Origin: Xylocopa sonorina
Taxonomy: Eukaryota; Arthropoda; Insecta; Hymenoptera; Apidae
NCBI RefSeq assembly: GCF_050948175.1
Contig: NC_135198.1
Coordinates: 13,017,001 to 13,081,000 of the forward strand
Direction: 5' to 3'
Length of the DNA: 64,000 nt
Shown here: positions 1 through 11,838 of the stretch, piece after piece
Position numbering within the stretch: position 1 is the first letter of the stretch
How the letters are laid out: each line of letters opens with the position of its first letter
The notes under the pieces: model-generated
What the model was told of the DNA's origin: nothing
Database searches by the model: none
The model's input: only the letters and a program-made list of their open reading frames with translations
Translations under genes and position numbers: made by a program

Positions 1-2700
1 GCCGTACCTGTTTCTGGTGATCCCGCTTGGACCGGTGACCTTGACCGGTCAAGATTACGTTCTGGTCGAGAGCGGTTGTGTGTGCAAGCCGAGAAATTCG
101 GCGAGCGCCACGACCGAGTCCGCGGCCGTTCCAAGCTTTTAAACGTTCGTCGAACCCGAGCGATCGGCGCGTCGAGCGGAACCGGTACACCTCTGCGCAA
201 GGAGGATGCGGCGCTCGAGTACTACGTCGAACGCGACGAATCGGTGGAAGGTTGACCCTCCGAGCTCGGACAACCTCGCCGTGGGACCTAGTGACCTCTT
301 TAACGGAGCCAGCGTAAAAAAGATGTTGAAACCAGTATCGACGTCGCTGGGGAAATCCATTTCCACGAAGAAATCTGGACGATAAACGATTTCGTCCTGC
401 GAACGGAGACACACACACCTCTCTTCGACGACGAGCGAGGCAACTTCCATCGGGGGATACTTTACGAGCTAAAGCCTAGAGATTCCTCTCCTCGCGATCA
501 CGAGTTTTCCGGGAAACTCGTCTCGATGACTACGGATATCAGCGTGTAGACAATTTCAGACATTCCCATCCACAGGCCCAACCGTGTATCGGTAGTTATC
601 CAATCGTAGAACCCACTGAACCGCAAACTGTCTCGCAATCGCGTCGCGTAATCTTCTTGCAGAAAAGCACTACTCTGAAAGAAACGTTGGCAATTAGACG
701 TGCTTCACGGTCGAACAGTGGCGCGCGGCCGCTTCGTTCTCGTTTTTCCTACGGTAATGCGAGAACAAAACGAAAAATGGCAGAAAAAGGGAACAAGACG
801 GTAGGAGTTATTTCAGCGCGAAAAAACAAATCGGAGCACCGGCGGTCGTTTCGCGGAATGCGGCCTCGGCACCCGATCGAGTTCACTAGACCTGCCCGCG
901 AGCCGGTTCCGTGCAGGTGTATGGAACGCTCGTAACAGTGCTCCGCGAGAAGTATCGCCGGGAGATTCTTTCGAAAGGTATCATAAAGTTATATCATTTG
1001 CCTCGTCCGTGTACGTAACGGAGCGGAAAATGTTGCGCCTCGCGTCGTTATACAACCACGTCTGTTCCGTTTCGTTCGACGTAAACGCAACGTTCCGCCG
1101 TGAGTTTCTTTCGCGGCGTGCGTCACCGCAAAACCGACCGCGAGACTTCGAGAAAAACATTTTCCCATCGTTCCGTGCGATGCGAAAAGTAATTCCGTGT
1201 CGCGGCATATAATGTCGTATGTTCTCGTTGCGACACGGAATTGTTCTCGTTCCCGTATCGGAGTCGGTCGAATCGCCGCTGAGACACGACGCTGGCCCGC
1301 TTATGCTTCTCGGAACCGGACTCTGGAAGCTCGTGTCGGAATCGTACCGACAAACAGGATGGACGTGCAATCGTGGTACGAATGGACCGTACCATGAATT
1401 CCGATGAGTATAATGTACCGTTACCCGCTTTGCGGGACCCTTCACCTCGATTTACTTCACTTGGTTATTTCAACGGACGAGATCCCCATGCGCTGGCCAA
1501 AAGTGGAGATGACTCGTGGCCGTTCATTCATGCCGCGCGCCTCTTGGTCGTTCATAGTCCTCTCTTATCTTGGTTTCATCGGGAACTACTCTTCCGCGAT
1601 ACTCTTGGCCCTCGTACATAATTGTAAATAGAGACTCCGCTCTGTAATGATCTGAAACATTTCAATTTCGAAGAGACATTTGGAAAAATATTTGGCAGTT
1701 TGCGGATCAGATGTATTTAGGCGAAAGAAAATCGGATACAATTACGAATTCAGCATGTCGATCTGTGCCAGTGCCGTACAGGGAAAGTGATAAATAGAGA
1801 AACACCGAAATGTTACCCTCGTAACTGGTGTAACGAACGATTCTTCCATACCGCATGTCATCTTTTGTATCTATAGTTGTAATATGCAAGTATATATTTA
1901 TAATTTATTATTAGATTACGATGTATTATATAAAGTAATGCGTTCGTCAACGAATTCTGATCCTGTCCAGCATTCCTTTCTCTGTAAGAAACCGCAATTG
2001 AATTACTACAGCTTGGTTCGGTAAGAGCGATTGGTTCAAATGAGTCGCGCAGGAACGAGGGCGTATAAATATCTACATACCTTGAAATCTATTTTCAAGC
2101 AGCTAACGGTACTAAACACGACATATACACAACTGCCACTGATAACCGGAGAAAAAGATAGGCACGTATTCACGCACATACATATACGACGTTAGAAAAA
2201 CATACTTACTTGCACGCTTTTCAAAAGCGTTAACTGGAACCATCCCGTTTACATTTGAAAACGTCTATGAAACTTCGCATCATAACCATTCAGTTCATAT
2301 TGTATAATTCATTAGTTTCTCACTCTTTTGAAATTAAACAATCGAACCGGAAAATTATCAGCGATATATAACGTGTCTTTTATTACGTTAAAGTAGCTTT
2401 AAGTTACGTAAATCTTAAAATACATGCGGCCAAAAACTTACCAAGAAACGAGATACCAATGTCGCGGATACGTTGGCAACGCGTGCCAACTGTGGCAGCA
2501 CTGGTTCATCGTCGAGCAACTTCAACTTCCTGTTTCAACGACACGATCGCCATGTTAGCGGATTGATCTATTGTGCGTCCGCGGTCTTACACGCTCTATC
2601 TTAACGTTCGATATTTGTATATACAGAAATTGTACGCCGTTTCGCGAATAGGACGAGGCACGCAGAACCTTACAGCGTCCTCTTCAGACGCTCTTTTCCT
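1..2700. other. No gene recognised; upstream flank of SRRM1
   Basis: Positions 1-1640 are GC-rich with abundant CpG; 1640-2450 is AT-rich. Short frames exist on both strands (for example 981-1445 minus and 1373-1621 plus), but none resembles a family I know and none has convincing splice borders. The segment just upstream of 2789 is presumably the promoter and 5' untranslated region of SRRM1. The first 1.6 kb could belong to a neighbouring gene beyond the left edge, for example untranslated sequence, but nothing in the window proves it. Confidence 0.4.
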
Positions 2701-2788
2701 GCTCGCCGACGGAGAGAAGAATCGGAGCACCGCCAGTTAACATCGTACTGGAGCATCGTGCAGCTTTTGGTTTTTACACGCTACCAAA

Positions 2789-5700
2789 ATGATGTACACG
2801 GTAAGTTCATGGAAACTTTCACTCGAGTAGTGTATCGTCTCGCGTCGTTCAAACTCTGCTGACGACCGACCTACTGTAATCGGCTCATCCCTATTTTTAT
2901 TTATTTTCTGTTCTCCAATTGCCGAATTGCAGGGGACTACCGCGTCGCAGGACACAAGATTCAGCGACAAGGAGAAGAAACTTCTTAAGCAAATGAAGTT
3001 TGGAGATTCCCTCACACAAAAAGTACGCATTTCAAGTGACAGATTGTATTCGACTTCATACATCTACGTTTAGTTTTTCCAATTGATTCTATTTTAATGC
3101 TCATTGTATAAATCTGCATGTGTTTAGGTGGACATGAGCAAAGTTAAACTAGACGTAATTAAGCCATGGATTACTACGAAGATTACTCAGATTTTAGGGA
3201 TGGAAGACGACGTAGTGGTAGAATTTGTGTATAATCAACTGGAGGAAAAGGTAAGAAGTTTATTACATTGTACAGTTTTATTAGAATTAGACTTAAGAAG
3301 TGTTTAATAATATGGAATATGAAATGCGTTCACTTGGCTTTTTCCCCTCATCATAGGAAATCGATAAATACACATTATTTCAGCACAATGTTTTGTACCA
3401 GTTACAAATGCTATCATCCAAAATCTGCACGCATGTGCCGACTTTGGAGATGAAAAGCAAGGAGGCAGATACCATGTATATTGATCATACTTTGCCTCAT
3501 TGTTTTTTTTCTTCTTTTTTTTTTAAATTTTGACAATACATCATCGATCCTGTATATCCTATGTATCCTATTTATTATTAACCTTAAGTATCCCATCCAA
3601 GCTATACGTCCTATATCGACAAAAGAAATAAAAAAAAAAAACTGATGTAGCTGATCCTGCAATACGGTAACATGTAAAATCAATTTTTTATCACGTATGT
3701 TTGAATTCCCCGTTAGTATAAGTAGAGACCGTTGGTGGGGCTCAACCCTATTGATCCAAATGGCATTCGGATGTGCTCCTCTCTGCATCCGATTGGCCGC
3801 CTTTCTATCAGCCGTCAACGCTAGCTGATGCCAGCTGGTATCTCAACAACGTCACCTTAGAACACTGCTGAACAGTTCAACCCTCAGCAGTTCGTCCGCC
3901 ATCAATTCCTCGACTCACCATGGAGAAACGACGTATACGAGATAATCTCGCCGCATCATGCTGCTCTTCTCACCTTTGTACGGAGCTCTGCCCAAGGCCC
4001 TCCGGCGTACTGCAAATGCCAGCGATGCTGCAACTGCGTCGTCCACTAGCTGAGCCGACCATCGCCTCCGCTTATCAGCGTCCTCTTCGACCGCCTCTCT
4101 CGAGGTGGTTACGCTCCGTGGCTGCAACTGCGAAAGCGACACCGCTTTCGAACATCGATCTTCCTACGGAAAGTTGGCGGCCCATGGGGAAGCAAGAGGA
4201 AATCGTCGCGCAGCCAGTCCAGATGCTGCGGTCATTCTTCGAGGACATCGATGCATCGATAAGACGTCCAAGACGCGGGTCGCTCCATCTTCCGTGGTTC
4301 CGTACAACGTCCGGAGGAATTAAGGATCCTTACATCGGATGCAGGTCTGTTCTCCAGTTAATGATTCTCCAGTCACGGGGTTAATCAGATGCGATTGTCT
4401 CGTGGACGATGCCGGGGAGGTATCTCTACTCGGTTTGACACTCTTTGCCAGCGTCACAGGTTGGTGGAACGGTGTTCCTTCTATTCCGAATTAATCTTTT
4501 CATTTTCAGCTAACGGTTATTTTCAATGCATATTTTCTAAGTCCCGTTTCAGCTTCTACCTTAGCGGCATTTATAAAATTGAGAAGGTATCAATGTATCT
4601 GTGCTACTTGTGCGTTTATCGATGAGTATATAATATTATTTTTTCCTTAGCATATTGCGTATTAGTACAGACGTGAAATGTGCAGTATACCGTCGACGGT
4701 AAGGTATATTAGAAATTTAAAAATATATCTGCTTTTTCGAGGGGGAAAAGCAGTTAGTATCGTTTTAGGGAGATGGACGTTATTATTTCTTACGGGTGAA
4801 AATTCCATAAAACTGAACGTCTAGTGTTCGATTATGCGACAATAGCTTCAAAGTACAGAAAAATTAAGAGAGCAAAATGCTGTATATTTTACAGTTCCCC
4901 GACCCCCGAAAAATGCAGATCAACCTCACAGGCTTCCTGAATGGCAGGAATGCCCGATCTTTCATGGGTGAATTATGGGACCTTCTGGTCTCTGCTCAGG
5001 AAAGTGTGACGGGCATTCCAGAGGCTTTCTTGCAACAAAAAAAAGATCAGATTAAAAAGCGTTTGGTAATTATCAATTTTTTACGTAGTTACTTTTCAAA
5101 GCTATCGCATGAACTAATCTGTTAATAGCGGAACAGTTGAACAACTAGATTTTGATATTCAGTAACATGTTCAATTTGACGAATGTTTCTTCGATGCATG
5201 CAATTCGGTTTAGATTTTGCTTTTATTTACGTAAAAAAAGTTTGTGATTTATTGTCCGTATTCTGAATCACGATATATCAAATCAGGAGGAACAGGAGAA
5301 GCTTCAAGCTTCATTGGCGGAGAAAGAGAAGGAGAAGGAAAGGGAGAAGGAGAAAGATGAAGCAGAAAGCAAGATAAAGAAGGAGGAAAAAGAACGCGGT
5401 TCATCGAAGGAACGTCGCAGAGATCGAAGTAGAGATCGCGATAGGGATAGGTATTATTCTTTAAAGTCGCGGATTCCATCTTTTCCATCTAATGTGTTAC
5501 AAGCATTCTAAAAATGTACGTCATCCCCCACTTGCAGAAAAAGAAGTCGATCGAGAGATCGACATAGAGACCGTGACAGATCGAGTCGCAAACGACGATC
5601 ATCTTCAAGATCACCCAGCAAAAATTCTCTCAAAGACAACGGGAAAGATATGCCCGAGGTTAAAGTGGAACGAGAAGATTCACCGCAACCCGAGAATGCT

Positions 5701-8700
5701 ATACCACTCATGCCCGTCAAAACTAAACCGTAAGTACTCACGTTTCGTTATTTAGAAGAACAACTCTTCGAAGTCGTTTATTAAGATGTTTCATCAGGGA
5801 GGCAGCTGTTGCGATATCCCGACTGCAAGCTAAATTGATGAGCATAGCCGATGGAAAGAAGAAAAATAATCGCACTCCGTCTCCGGAGTCACTCGAGAAA
5901 GCAAAGAAATCTAGATCTCGATCAAAATCGCCGATAAGTCGACAGAAAAAATCGAGATCCAAGTCGCCAAGCCGAGATTCGAAAACGCGACGTTCTCGAT
6001 CGCCCGCGTCTAAATCGAGGCGCTCTCGTTCCAAGTCACGAACAAGACGATCCAGATCCAGGTCGAAATCCAGAAGATCCAAGTCCAGGTCGCAGGATCG
6101 CTCGAAATCGAGACGTACAAAGTCTAAATCACCGAGGTCGCATTCGAGATCTCGTTCGCGATCCAAAAAGTCAAGGTCAAAAAGCATCGACAGAAGTAAG
6201 TCCAGAAAGTCGAGGTCCGATTCGAGCGATTCAAGGTCATCGAAGTCTCGTTCAAAGTCGCCCGATAAGAGAAAGGATAATCTCGATTCCAACAGGAAGC
6301 GAGACGCAAGTACAAGCAGTAGTTCCGAATCGGAGGAGGATAAAGGTGCGAAAGATAAGAACGATTTTGAAATTAGAAAGAAGAAGGATGGCGTGCAGGC
6401 AAAGAGATCGTACAGAAAGACGAACAAAGATGACAGTGGCAGTGATAGTGACTCGAGTCGGGAAAGAAAATCTGTTCCCAAACGAAGGAGTCCGACACCG
6501 CGCAAAGACAGAGGTCGCTCGAAGGACAGAGACAGATCGCGAGATAGATCACGGGATAGATCCCGCGATAGATCACGTGATAGATCTCGGGATAGGAATA
6601 GAAGGTAAAAGAAGGTGTAAACATTTTTGTATCGCGGATATTTAATGCACCGGACGAACCTTGGAATTAATTTCTGTTTAGGAGATCCATAGACAGGGAA
6701 CGAGAAAGAAGAAGGGAGCGAGAGCGAGAAAGGGAACGGGAGAGACTGGACAGATACAGCGGCAGTCGCAGCATGCGGCCTCCATCTGTGCGCAGAGCAC
6801 CAAGCAGACGAAGGTAAAACGAGCGATATTTATTACGCAAATGGATCGTAACTTCAAACGTTTGATAGTGTTTACGACTAATACGAATAAACTTCTGATT
6901 GCACAGAAGCCCTCCTCGTCGAAGCCCAGCAAGGTATCGTCGCAGATCGCCAAGTCCTGTCGATAGACGTCGAAGGAGATCGCTCGATCGAAGACGAAGA
7001 TCATCGGAAAGAAGAGACAGACGTCGATCTCCGGATCGCCGCGACAGCAGGCGTCGCTCGCCAGACGGACGGGATCGATCGACCAGGTACGATAGATCTT
7101 CCTCTCGTGACAGATCGAGTAGGCGGGACCGTTCCAGAGACAGGGACAGAAGGGATAGAGATCGAAGATCTAGATCTAGGGATCGTAGATCCAGATCTAA
7201 AGAGCAAAGGTCATCGGTGGATCGTTCGAGGGATGGCAAACGATCTCCTGATCGTTCAAGAGACAATAAGGAGAAGACGAAGGAGAAGAAAGTGGAGGAA
7301 AAAGTTAAGAGATCGACTGATACGGGATCGCGGAAAGAATTACGAAACGGAAGGTCTAAGTCGAGTAGCTCGGAAAGTAGCGAAAGTAGTTCCTCTAGCA
7401 ATGAGGATGAAGCGATCAGGTGAGTGAACGAATTATCTCATACTTTCACGTTTTGTTACAGACCTTACGATTACGTCGGAGCGTAAAGCGGCTATGTTGT
7501 GTTTCCTGCTTAGCAGTTAACAAACAATCTTGCATTTATTTGACGACACCCTTTTTTCTTGTCTGTGTGCAGAAAGTCACTTGAACGGAAAACGTCTCAA
7601 GAGAAACGAGAACGCGAGAGAGAACGAGAACACGCGGATGACAAACGCAAAGAGAAGGAGAAACCAGTTAAAGAAGAACCCATCAAACGTCCTGAGAAAG
7701 ACGTCAAGAAAACAGCTGAACCTGCGAGTATCAAGAAACCGGATCCCAGTGTTTCCCCCAAAAAACTACAACCTACTACGCTTCCTGTAACTAGGCACAG
7801 AGTAAGTTTAATATTTTCTCTTTATTTCAATATTTTTTTTTTATGCTTTTCAAATATTTGATCCTTCTGTTTTGTCCTATTTTATCGTAGTTTTCGAAGA
7901 GCTTATCGCGAACGCCATCGCCGTTTAAAAAGACTGAAGACATTATAGCTACGGTTAAAGTTAAACAGCAATCAAAGTAAGTTTAAGCATACGTTTTTAA
8001 GGTAGATTTTAACACTAAAAGAAAGTTGTCCAATTCGAGTGAACGTTATACGTTTCCAGAGAGGATAATAAAGAAGGATCGCCGAGGGAGGAATCGAGCT
8101 TTTCATCCGGAGATACTTTCCCGTTGAAGAAAGACGACAAGTCGATTAAATCCATCAAAACCACAACCGAGGAAAAGAAGTCTGGTCAAAAGTCGTCGGA
8201 GCCAGTCCTCTTGAAGAAATCGGTAGAAGTGATCAAGAAATCGAAGAGGGAGAAACGTGATGGTTCTACGGATTCCAATGATAGTGAAAGTGAAGGTAAA
8301 AAAGATTTCGATCGAGATGTAAATTATATATAATATGTGTTCCAAATGTATTTAATATTTCTTACATGTTTCAGGTAAGAAAAGATCAAGGAAATTAGAT
8401 AAATCGAGGAAGAGTAGAAAAGCATCTACCGACGAGGAGAAATCGGACAAAGGTGGTTCCAGTTCGGATTCGGAAGAGGAAAGGAAGCACGTAGAGAAAA
8501 GTAAAAAAGTTCGAGACACGAATCGAGGAGGTAAATTTTGCACTCTTTCTCTCTCTCTCACTCTAGATAATAAGAGATTATAATCTCGTTTTCCTTTAAA
8601 TTCTCTCGCAATTTCGCCAGATTCATTAGATGAACGTACCAAGGATAAGAAGGATAGTAGAAAACGAGAAATCAATGAAACCGAGTCTCGCAAGCGATCG

Positions 8701-9439
8701 AAGAAAGATTTAGAAGATGAAACGAAAAAATCGAAGAGGTCTAGGAAAGATTCCTCTTCGGGAGATGAAGATCAAAAAGTGAAAAGGAACAAAGCTGAAG
8801 ACGATAGAACCAGATTACGAAAATCCAAAAAAGATTCAAGTTCAGACGACGAGCCGAAGAAAACGCGAAAGCGAAGAGATAGTTCTTCGGAAGATGAAAA
8901 ATCAAAGACACGAAAGTCTAGGAAAGATTCTACGAGTGAGGACGAAGGTAAAGTACGAGTAAAGAAGTCGAAGCGAGACTCGAGTACGGATGATGAAGAT
9001 ATAGGAGAAAAAGACGCGAAGAAGAAAAGGAAAGCGGACGATAGTTCGGATGAAGAAAAAGTGAAGAAGAAACGTAAGAAGAAGACTAAGACCAGCACCA
9101 GTGAATCGGAGGTTATTATCGTTTCATAGATATCGATATATATCGATACATATCGATATATTTGTCATTCGCAAATCGTAAGTTGCACTTTTTACTAAGT
9201 TCACTACACGTAATTTGTATTTGTAGGAAAGTGAAGTAGAAGAGAAGAAAAAGAAGAAGGATAAAAAGCACAAGAAACATAAGAAGCATAAAAAGCATAG
9301 GAAGCACAAGAAGAAGAAGGTAGCAGATTCTGACGAATCTGATGTAAGTGAAGGTAATACTGAGGAACTTGAAAAAAAACTTCGAGAAAAGGCATTGAAA
9401 TCGATGAAAAAAGGACATAGTATAGAGAGAAGTGATTGA
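2789..9439 (+). CDS. SRRM1: SRRM1/SRm160 splicing coactivator, complete, 15 coding exons
   Basis: Serine/arginine repetitive matrix protein 1 is a nuclear coactivator of pre-mRNA splicing and 3'-end processing; its PWI domain binds nucleic acid and its RS repeats contact SR proteins. Exons read from GT/AG borders with matching phases: 2789-2800, 2933-3022, 3128-3250, 4895-5065, 5287-5450, 5538-5729, 5798-6604, 6682-6813, 6907-7419, 7573-7801, 7891-7976, 8060-8295, 8375-8530, 8621-9111, 9227-9439. They join to 3615 bases (1204 codons plus TGA). The first exon holds four codons, MMYT. The PWI domain covers about residues 25-132, with P47-W48-I49 and the block MQINLTGFLNGRNARSFMGE. Residues about 251-735 are dense SR, DRSR and RRRSP repeats; later exons are K/E/S-rich acidic-basic blocks. 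A K/H-rich run follows residue 1139. The end, LEKKLREKALKSMKKG, matches the conserved SRRM1 C-terminus. Introns are 68-221 bases except intron 3 (1644). The intron 14 donor (GAG then GTTATT) is weak, but its phase fits. Confidence 0.95.
3700..4450. other. GC-richer island inside SRRM1 intron 3, possible decayed insertion
   Basis: Intron 3 is 1644 bases, whereas the gene's other introns are 68-221. Its middle differs from its AT-rich flanks: it is GC-richer, contains a 154-codon frame (3920-4384 plus) and a 75-codon frame on the opposite strand, and a TATAAG-like stretch near 3718. Short inverted matches AGTAGAGA (near 3720) and TCTCTACT (near 4424) lie near its edges. This looks like a foreign segment such as an old transposable element or LTR fragment, but I recognise no protein domain and found no clear target-site duplication. 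It could also be ordinary intron sequence with a regulatory role. Confidence 0.25.
9131..9160. repeat. Three tandem decamers, each starting TATCGATA, in SRRM1 intron 14
   Basis: Three adjacent 10-base units each begin with the palindrome TATCGATA, so the palindromes repeat exactly every 10 bases. TATCGATA is the core of the Drosophila DRE element bound by DREF and overlaps BEAF-32-type CGATA sites. The position is odd for such a site: it is in the last intron, 20 bases after the donor, rather than at a promoter. It may simply be a simple-sequence repeat. Confidence 0.6.
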
Positions 9440-9842
9440 AAATTCGTGTGATTTATTAATGAGAGTGTGTAATGTGTGTGTACCTTATGTATTACAATGC
9501 ACTTGCTCTAACTGTATCACGAATACATTTCTGTTTTATTACTATCGATAAGTAGGATTTTATCGTGTCATACATTTTGTGTAAAACATGTTTGACATTG
9601 TTAAGAACAGGATTCGTCTCTTAGACGAAGAAAAATACCTAATTTTTATGACCTTAAAGCATCGAGGTTAGAAAGTTAAATACTATAGTTGTCTTCTTTT
9701 TGACTTAGGAAACGAAAGTAGTATACGTTAGTACAATAGGGACAGTAATTTCTTGTGCCACTCTAATGTACGATTTTTACATTTTTCAAAGTTGACACAA
9801 TTGAAACAAAAATATAAGTACCCTTTTTATAGTTTATAAGTT

Positions 9843-9848
9843 AATAAA
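9843..9848 (+). terminator. Candidate SRRM1 poly(A) signal AATAAA
   Basis: This is the first canonical AATAAA on the plus strand after the SRRM1 stop at 9439 and implies a 3' untranslated region of about 420 bases. A second AATAAA lies at 10192-10197; its use would make the transcript run up to the end of the convergent RPC4 gene. No GU-rich downstream element was tested. Confidence 0.45.
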
Positions 9849-10034
9849 TTAGTGTTTATTTCATAGCGCGATGAGGTTATTTGTAAATCGAATATGTATA
9901 AAAATAATTTTTCATTTAAACATTTCATAATTAAATCAGAGGAATCGATTGTGTATAAGAAATTACCACACCCTCTTGTTGAGGTATTCGTACACATAAA
10001 TTATATAATGAACTTAAACTGCAATCACTGTAAA

Positions 10035-10040
10035 TTTATT
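10035..10040 (-). terminator. Candidate RPC4 poly(A) signal
   Basis: TTTATT on the plus strand reads AATAAA on the minus strand, about 180 bases after the RPC4 stop at 10219. A second copy at 9855-9860 could serve a longer transcript that would overlap the SRRM1 3' end. Confidence 0.4.
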
Positions 10041-10218
10041 TGGACTTATCGATTACTAATGAATCTATACGTGACATTTCCACGTATACTGTAGTCTTAA
10101 AAATACATGATTTTCAAAAAAAAGCATTTTGTATTTTAAATAATGTAGAAATGATTAGAAATGATTTTTGTCTTTACAATAATGAGCATTAAATAAATCT
10201 ATGTATATTAAAAGATAT

Positions 10219-11838
10219 TTACAATTTCGCCAGCATCGACTCCCAATCAGGCGAACATATAAGCGTACTACTCACTGGCCCTAAATTAATTAGATCACCG
10301 TTTAAACTTTCGGTATTCACTTTCGCTGCAATAAGATCCTGCAATGTAAATTATTATTATTATAATCGCAAACTCTTCGGATACATAATATTATCCACTT
10401 TAAAATACGTACTTGCCGAAAGCTAAGGTGCGATCCGACATCAACAATTAAATTGTTTTCACCCAATACTAAGCGTGCTTTACCCGATTTCAAGATCTGT
10501 AACTTGCCCAGAATACCAGACTTTAAATCGTTTAAAGTACAAAATTCTGTTTGAAGTTTATTTTCACTTTCTTTTTCGTAATTTGTCGCATTTGAACGAC
10601 TCGGTTTCGTATCCTCCGCACTACCTACTAAACCCGGCAAACAATCTGGAAACTGTTCATTACGTATTACTTCTTGTATCGGGCTATAGAAATGGATATA
10701 TCATAATCTTTGAAAGAAATCTTTACCTGTATTAAAATGTAAGAGTTTGACTTATTTTCAATAATTTTAGGAATGCTATCCAATTCAGCCACAGAGTCTA
10801 AATCAGGTTTAGGTATCTTAACTTTACATTCCTTTTTTGGTGGTAGCACTGAAAGTAATGATTAATTGTTATAAAATATCACTCAAAAAAAAGGAATGTC
10901 ATGCATACCTTCTCCATTTTCCAAAATAATGGGTTTTCTATCTATCTCCTCCTCTTCTTCAGCTTCAACTTCAACTTTTACTTTAACTTCCTCTTTGTAT
11001 AGCTTTGCTACAATAAATTAAAATCTATATGATATATTTCCATTACAAAAATGATAATTAATAATATAGAAGCTAATAGAAACCTCCTTTGACCATTGGC
11101 AATACAACAGGACAATTATCAAAATTTAAGGGTTCTCCATCATCAATGAAATCATCTCTTAATAACAATTTCACTTTTTCTTCTTCTTCAGCTTTATCAA
11201 CACTACGGGTTAAATCCAATTTTGGTTTTTCTAAGGACATTTGAGACGAGCTTCTATCACTGTCTCTGAAACCTCCACTACTGCGTTTCCCTGGTGTACT
11301 CGTTATTCCAGTAGACCAGATTCCACTAGACTAGATAGCAGATTGTACATAGAATATTATTACAAACAATATCATACAATCAAAAGAACATTTCAAATCT
11401 ACTTGAATTAAGTTGCTGGATCCTCTTCCACGTCCTCTATCTCGTCCTCTGTCCGTATTGCCTCTTCCACGTCCTCTATCTCTACCTCTAGTTGGTTTTG
11501 TAGAATCATTTTGTGCTGTCTCTCTGCAAGATACAGACCGCTTAGCTCATTTGCAGATTCCATTATTAGTTTCCCTTATTAGTACCAACTTACTCTTTTT
11601 TCTTCGTTCTCTGAGCATTCAGATTTGGTGTGTATATCTTCTTGGGCTTCTCAGTCTTAATGGTTCCTCCTAACGTTAAATCTCTTGGCAAACGAAAGGA
11701 AGTTAATCTAGTTGTTGAAGTTGATAAACCTGGCTCTATTTTAATACTTTTTAAAGGTACAGATGTACCAGGTTCTACTTTTATTTTAACGTTTGGTGTC
11801 AGCTGATTGCTTGTATTACCAGACTTGTCTGAAGCCAT
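10219..11838 (-). CDS. POLR3D: RNA polymerase III subunit RPC4 (POLR3D), complete, 7 coding exons
   Basis: RPC4 (yeast Rpc53) pairs with RPC5 in the TFIIF-like subcomplex of Pol III and acts in promoter opening, termination and reinitiation in the nucleus. Minus-strand coding exons in order: 11838-11594, 11523-11403, 11330-11084, 11007-10909, 10848-10727, 10652-10413, 10338-10219. The phases agree, giving 1194 bases (397 codons plus TAA), close to the human protein's length. Key matches are LPRDLTLGG near residue 50 followed by KKIYTPN; a basic RGRDRGRGRG-type tract at about residues 93-115, as in human; ILIQ joined to FPDCLPG across intron 5; then GILGKLQILKSGKARLVLG and the terminal ICSPDWESMLAKL. 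Intron 5 has a nearer AG, but only the acceptor before TTTCCAGAT keeps the frame and the family match. Four psi-K-x-E motifs suit a subunit known to be sumoylated in yeast. The start codon is the only plausible one. Confidence 0.95.

Noticed and set aside
981..1445. 154-codon minus-strand frame near the left edge
   Set aside because: No recognisable domain, no splice context, and several overlapping frames on the other strand.
3920..4384. 154-codon plus frame in SRRM1 intron 3 as a nested gene
   Set aside because: No domain recognised. It is kept only as part of a possible decayed insertion.
5738..6505. 255-codon minus-strand frame opposite SRRM1 exon 7
   Set aside because: Its L/D/S/R-rich text is the antisense shadow of SR-repeat coding sequence.
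9062..9080. Better-looking donor AAAC-GTAAGA inside SRRM1 exon 14
   Set aside because: It leaves phase 1, and joining to 9227 gives an immediate stop, so the weaker phase-0 donor at 9112 was preferred.
10660..10727. Nearer acceptor CTATAG in RPC4 intron 5
   Set aside because: It breaks the reading frame. The acceptor before TTTCCAGAT keeps the frame and reproduces the conserved IQ-x-PD-x-LPG junction.
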